This document shows, in pieces, positions 60,670 to 64,000 of a stretch of 64,000 nt of DNA (position 1 is its first letter; each line of letters begins with the position of its first letter). The DNA comes from Actinoplanes sp. N902-109. Its GTDB lineage: Bacteria > Actinomycetota > Actinomycetes > Mycobacteriales > Micromonosporaceae. The stretch is taken from contig NC_021191.1 of the NCBI RefSeq assembly GCF_000389965.1, positions 3,101,501 to 3,165,500 of the forward strand. Direction: 5' to 3'. The position numbers and the translations under genes are program-made. The notes under the pieces were generated by a model, which did not search any database, was not told the DNA's origin, and was given only the letters and a program-made list of their open reading frames with translations.

Positions 60670-61865
60670 CCGACATCCGGCCCGTTCACCTGGCCCTGCT
60701 CGACATCCTCGCGCTGGGCACGATCGGCCTGCGGACCCGCCGCCTGCGAGCCGTGCTCTCGGCGCTGGGTATCGCCGTCGGCATCGCGACCATGGTGACC
60801 GTCACCGCGATCCCGGAGTCGAGCTCGCGGGCCCTGACGAACGAACTCGCCGCGCTCGGCCCGAACCTGCTCCAGGTCATGCCCGCGCCGGCCCAGGGCG
60901 ACGAGCGGCCCAGTCTGCCCGCCGCCTCGGTCGCCAGGGTCGCGCGCATCCGCCCGGTCAGCTCGGTGTCGGCCGTCGCGAACCTCAACACCGTGGCCCG
61001 GCGCTCGAACCTGACAGATCCCCGCGACGGCTCCGGGCTGACCGTGCTGGCGAGCCGGCCCGACCTGCTCCTGACGCTCGACGCCCACCTGCTGTCGGGC
61101 CGGTTCCTGGACGACGGTGCGTTCCCGACAGTGGTGCTCGGCGCGGTCGCGGCCGCCCGGCTCGGGGTCGTGTCCGTGCCCGCGGACGGGCAGCCGCGGC
61201 AGATCAGCGTCGCCGATTCCTGGTTCAGCGTCGTCGGTGTGCTCGCGCCGACCCCGCTGTCTCCCGAGATCGACCGCTCCGTGCTGGTCAACTGGCAGGC
61301 GGCTCGCTCGGAACTGGGCTTCGACGGCAACCCGACGGTGCTCTACCTGAGGGCGCGCGAGCCCGCGATCGAGTCGGTGCGGGCGGTGCTGCCGGCAACC
61401 GTCAACCCGGAGGAGCCCAGCCAGGTCGTGGTCACCCTGCCCTCCGATGCGCTGGCCGCCAAGCGTGCCACCGAACGGACGTTCTCGGTGCTGTTCGTCG
61501 GCCTCGCACTGGTGGCGCTGCTGGTCGGCGGCATCGGCGTGGCCAACACCATGGTCATCTCGGTGCTCGAACGGCGCTCCGAGATCGGGCTCCGCCGGGC
61601 GTTGGGGGCGACCCGCGGCCAGATCCGCATCCAGTTCCTCACCGAGTCCATCGTCCTGTCCGCCCTCGGCGGCGTCGCCGGTCTGCTGCTCGGGGTGACC
61701 GGCACCGCGGCCTACGTCTCCCACCAGCACTGGCCGACAGTCATCCCAGCCGGCGCGGTTGCCGCCGCACTGGGTGGCGCGGTCCTGGTCGGCGTGATCG
61801 CCGGCGTCTACCCGTCGATCCGGGCGGCGCGGCTCACCCCGACCACCGCGCTCGCCTCGGCCTGA
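60666..61865 (+). CDS. ABC transporter permease (MacB/FtsX-like)
   Basis: A 399-residue membrane protein. One N-terminal helix (LRAVLSALGIAVGIATMVTV) is followed by a MacB periplasmic core domain (about residues 50-270) and three C-terminal FtsX helices (VLFVGLALVALLVGGIGVAN, EIGLRRALGATRGQIRIQF loop, GAVAAALGGAVLVGVIAGVY). With the ATPase and fusion protein it should export or extract an envelope-active substrate. Confidence 0.92.
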   Translation: MTDIRPVHLALLDILALGTIGLRTRRLRAVLSALGIAVGIATMVTVTAIPESSSRALTNELAALGPNLLQVMPAPAQGDERPSLPAASVARVARIRPVSSVSAVANLNTVARRSNLTDPRDGSGLTVLASRPDLLLTLDAHLLSGRFLDDGAFPTVVLGAVAAARLGVVSVPADGQPRQISVADSWFSVVGVLAPTPLSPEIDRSVLVNWQAARSELGFDGNPTVLYLRAREPAIESVRAVLPATVNPEEPSQVVVTLPSDALAAKRATERTFSVLFVGLALVALLVGGIGVANTMVISVLERRSEIGLRRALGATRGQIRIQFLTESIVLSALGGVAGLLLGVTGTAAYVSHQHWPTVIPAGAVAAALGGAVLVGVIAGVYPSIRAARLTPTTALASA

Positions 61866-61895
61866 TAGAAAAAATCCGCAAGGAAGGAACGCACG

Positions 61896-62459
61896 ATGAA
61901 TTTCCGTACGACCGGAGCCGCGCTGGCCATTTCCCTCGGTGTGCTGCTGACCGGATGCAGCTCCGGCGACAGGGACGACACCGGTGATGTCGCCTCCCTG
62001 ACCGGTGCGGGCTCGGCGTCCTCGGCGTCCTCGGCATCGCCGGCGGCCACCGCCGAGGAGCGGCCGTTGATCCGGACGGACACCTCCGCCGCGGAGGAGG
62101 ACCGCCTGTATGCCCTTTGGCAGGGCTGTTACAAGGACCACGGGTTCGACCCGGGAGAGATGAAGAGGGCGGCGGCCACGCAGGAGGACGGGGTGGCAGC
62201 CCTCACCCCCGAGCGCAAGGTCGCCTGGACGAAGGCCGAGAAGGACTGCGCGAACAAGCAGCCCGAGCAGGTCTGGGAGCGGGCGAAGCGCCTCGACCCC
62301 GCCTACTCCGACAAGCTGCGCGACTGGATCACCTGCATCCGCGCGCAGGGCATCAACGCCTGGGAGAGCGACGGCTTCGTCGCCTACGACAGCCTCCCAC
62401 CCGACAACGAGTTGAAGAAGGTCGACGACTGCCAGGACAAGGCCTTCGGCAAGGGCTGA
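61896..62459 (+). CDS. Hypothetical Cys-containing lipoprotein
   Basis: A 187-residue lipoprotein: signal peptide ending LLTGC (Cys21). A Ser/Ala linker is followed by a charged, helical domain with four further cysteines (WQGCYKDHG, KDCANKQ, ITCIRAQG, DDCQDKAFG), likely two disulfides. AAGGAAGG precedes ATG 61896, 30 bases after the permease. It may present a ligand to the exporter or to the sensor kinase of the divergent operon. No family recognised. Confidence 0.82.
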   Translation: MNFRTTGAALAISLGVLLTGCSSGDRDDTGDVASLTGAGSASSASSASPAATAEERPLIRTDTSAAEEDRLYALWQGCYKDHGFDPGEMKRAAATQEDGVAALTPERKVAWTKAEKDCANKQPEQVWERAKRLDPAYSDKLRDWITCIRAQGINAWESDGFVAYDSLPPDNELKKVDDCQDKAFGKG

Positions 62460-62574
62460 CCCCCACCCCTTCGTCCGGTACGGGTTCTGCGCGGCCGTCC
62501 CGGCGGGGCCCGTACCAGCGACCTGGATCCACTCGCCGATCTCAGCCTCGCCGACCCCGGGCCAGGTGAAGTCT

Positions 62575-63480
62575 TCAGACCAGGTCGCTGCGGCGGAGAC
62601 GCACCTCACGATGGAGTGCTTCTCGAACGACCTGAATTTCCGGTCTGCGCAGAGCATCGCGGCGGACCGCAAGGGTGACGAGGACACGCGCGGGTGGTAT
62701 GTAGGCCGCGATCGGCTGCAGTTCTGGCGCGCTGCTGGCGACGAATTTACCCAGCAGGCCGATGCCCATTCCTCTTCTGATGGCCTCGAGTTGGGCAAAG
62801 ATATTGTTCGAGCTGAATCGCACCGTTGCGCGTGGTGCGATCCGGGACAGATCGATCTCACGGATCTTCTCGACGCTCTCGACGAAGGAAATAATGGGGT
62901 GTTCGGCGAGCTCGTCGAGCGATTGCGGGTTCCCGTGGCGTTCCAGGTATTCGTGGCTGGCATAAAACTCGTTGTCGTACTCGCAGAGCCGTTCGGTGAA
63001 CAGTCGTGTCGCGGGGGGCGGTGCCCCCGGGGTGACAGCGATGTCGAACGAGGTGTCGCGCAGCGTCAGTTCTCGCGCACCGGTCACCAGCTCGATGCGC
63101 AGCGCCGGGTGCTGCCGGCGGACGTAGGCCATGGCGGGGGTGACGACCAGAGCGCCGAACCCGTCGGCGGCGGTGATGCGTACCGCTCCGGTCAACACCT
63201 CGGGATCGGACACACCTACCGCTCGGACCGCTGATCCGACCGCCCGCTCGACCGCCCGCGCCTGCTCGATGACCGACCGGCCGGCCTCGGTGAGTTCCCA
63301 GCCTTCGTCGATGCGCTGCAGCAGCCGAGTGCCCAACGCCTGTTCCAGAGCGCGAAGTCGGCGGGAGACCGTCGAATGATCGACCCCGAGCGCCCGGGCC
63401 GCCTGAGTCAGCCGCCCGGTGCTGACGACGGCGGCCAGGTACCGCAGGTCGTCCGCCTTCACCGACATCGCATCGGCCAT
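62575..63480 (-). CDS. LysR family transcriptional regulator
   Basis: A 301-residue regulator. The HTH is RLTQAARALGVDHSTVSRRLRALE, followed by a full substrate-binding domain (LTGAVRITAADGFGALVV, then VRRQHPALRIELVTG). The DHSTVSRRL helix places it in the AmpR/CrgA-like group. It is divergent from the SDR gene at 63803, with a 322-base region between that contains a 14-bp palindrome. Confidence 0.92.
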   Translation of the reverse strand: MADAMSVKADDLRYLAAVVSTGRLTQAARALGVDHSTVSRRLRALEQALGTRLLQRIDEGWELTEAGRSVIEQARAVERAVGSAVRAVGVSDPEVLTGAVRITAADGFGALVVTPAMAYVRRQHPALRIELVTGARELTLRDTSFDIAVTPGAPPPATRLFTERLCEYDNEFYASHEYLERHGNPQSLDELAEHPIISFVESVEKIREIDLSRIAPRATVRFSSNNIFAQLEAIRRGMGIGLLGKFVASSAPELQPIAAYIPPARVLVTLAVRRDALRRPEIQVVREALHREVRLRRSDLV

Positions 63481-63802
63481 TGCCGTTCACCTCTCCGTAA
63501 CCGGTGCAGATCTGCACACCCGGCGTGCAGGCCTGGGCCTTGGTGCACACGGGTTGTCGATCTAGCCTCGTCCGAGGAAGTGCTCCGATGGCCGTTCCAC
63601 ATCGCGGGGTGATCGCCCGTGATGGGCACCGGCGGCCGTGTTCTGTATTGCTCGGCGACTGTAACAGGCCGATGACCGGTCGCCCGCCATTCGGTCGCCT
63701 CCATTCGTTCAACGGGCGGTCAAGCGGCTGCGCCGAGCAGTTCCCGGCGTAGGCGACGCGGCCCGGATTTTCCCCTGAAAGAACCCGAAGGGACGTACGG
63801 CA
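63481..63802. promoter_or_regulatory. LysR/SDR divergent intergenic region with GTGCAGATCTGCAC palindrome
   Basis: The perfect palindrome at 63504-63517 lies 24-37 bases before the LysR start, and further TGCA half-sites occur at 63525 and around 63544. This layout fits LysR autoregulatory and activation sites. No gene is supported in the remaining sequence. Confidence 0.45.
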
Positions 63803-64000
63803 ATGACCGCACCAGCAAAGCTCAAGAAAGTACTCGTCACCGGTGCGGGAACCGGTTTCGGATACGAAGTCGCGATGCGTCTGGCCGAAAAGGGCTTCGA
63901 TGTCGTGGCTGCCGTGGAGATCTACGGCCAGATCCAGACGCTCAAGCGGCAGGCCGGCAAGCGGGGCGTGACGCTGCAGGTGGAAAAGCTTGACGTCACC
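63803..64000 (+). CDS. SDR family oxidoreductase (3' end outside window)
   Basis: The first 66 codons of a short-chain dehydrogenase. The cofactor motif TGAGTGFG lies at residues 13-20, followed by VAMRLAEKGFDVVAAVE and VEKLDVT, where the Asp begins the strand that holds the adenine. ATG 63803 follows an AAGGGAC Shine-Dalgarno. The active site lies beyond the window. It is probably the target of the divergent LysR regulator. Confidence 0.87.
   Translation, partial: MTAPAKLKKVLVTGAGTGFGYEVAMRLAEKGFDVVAAVEIYGQIQTLKRQAGKRGVTLQVEKLDVT

Noticed and set aside
62477..62516. GGTACGGG and CCCGTACC inverted repeat after the lipoprotein gene
   Set aside because: Only eight base pairs with a 24-base loop; too weak to call a terminator with confidence.

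Overview
The window is very GC-rich, densely packed bacterial DNA. GTG starts, GTGA/ATGA four-base gene overlaps, leaderless-looking starts, a DICT-domain regulator, STAS and anti-sigma-type ATPase genes, and secreted glycosidases all point to a filamentous or soil actinomycete. A member of the Micromonosporaceae (Actinoplanes-like) is my inference and was not tested by search. I see no rRNA, tRNA, CRISPR array, insertion sequence or origin.

Region 1 (1-3000): a LysR regulator cut by the window edge, an SDR reductase, and a secreted Endo H-type GH18 endoglycosidase framed by an operator-like palindrome and two strong terminators.

Region 2 (3170-20149): the centrepiece, a 16-gene, 17-kb run on one strand with most junctions overlapping by 1-4 bases. 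In order it encodes a D-2-hydroxyacid dehydrogenase, a DapA-like lyase, an SDR, an aminotransferase, a complete Dpp/Opp-type peptide ABC importer (binding lipoprotein, two ATPases, two permeases), a Gfo/Idh/MocA oxidoreductase, a TldD/TldE protease pair, two tandem DUF4438-like proteins, a GntR regulator and a GH20 hexosaminidase lipoprotein. It reads as an import-and-dismantle pathway for an unusual peptide or amino-acid conjugate. I consider it the best candidate for an undescribed system.

Region 3 (20150-25250): degraded genes (a response-regulator tail and a frameshifted remnant), a membrane-anchored unknown protein, and a 1136-residue secreted GH3 enzyme.

Region 4 (25250-46430): a cluster for stress, ion homeostasis and redox. 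It has four STAS proteins and an RsbW-like ATPase, a Na+/H+ antiporter, a Ca2+/cation exchanger with its MarR regulator, a GH15-glucose dehydrogenase-NDH-2 unit, a molybdopterin oxidoreductase with a ferritin-like protein and an HPP membrane protein, NfeD and SPFH proteins, BON, CBS and PRC-barrel proteins, an ArsB/NhaD-type transporter, and two Ser/Thr kinases. Several of these genes share a GTCAC-centred upstream motif, suggesting one regulon.

Region 5 (46430-64000): a long acyl-CoA dehydrogenase, a DICT regulator, a TetR gene divergent from an epoxide hydrolase across an 18-bp tandem operator, a GH5 enzyme with a ricin-type domain, a deletion scar joining two truncated divergent genes (siderophore-interacting protein and AraC regulator), an HxlR-reductase pair, a two-component system divergent from a MacB-like exporter and a Cys-rich lipoprotein, and a LysR gene divergent from an SDR gene that runs off the end.
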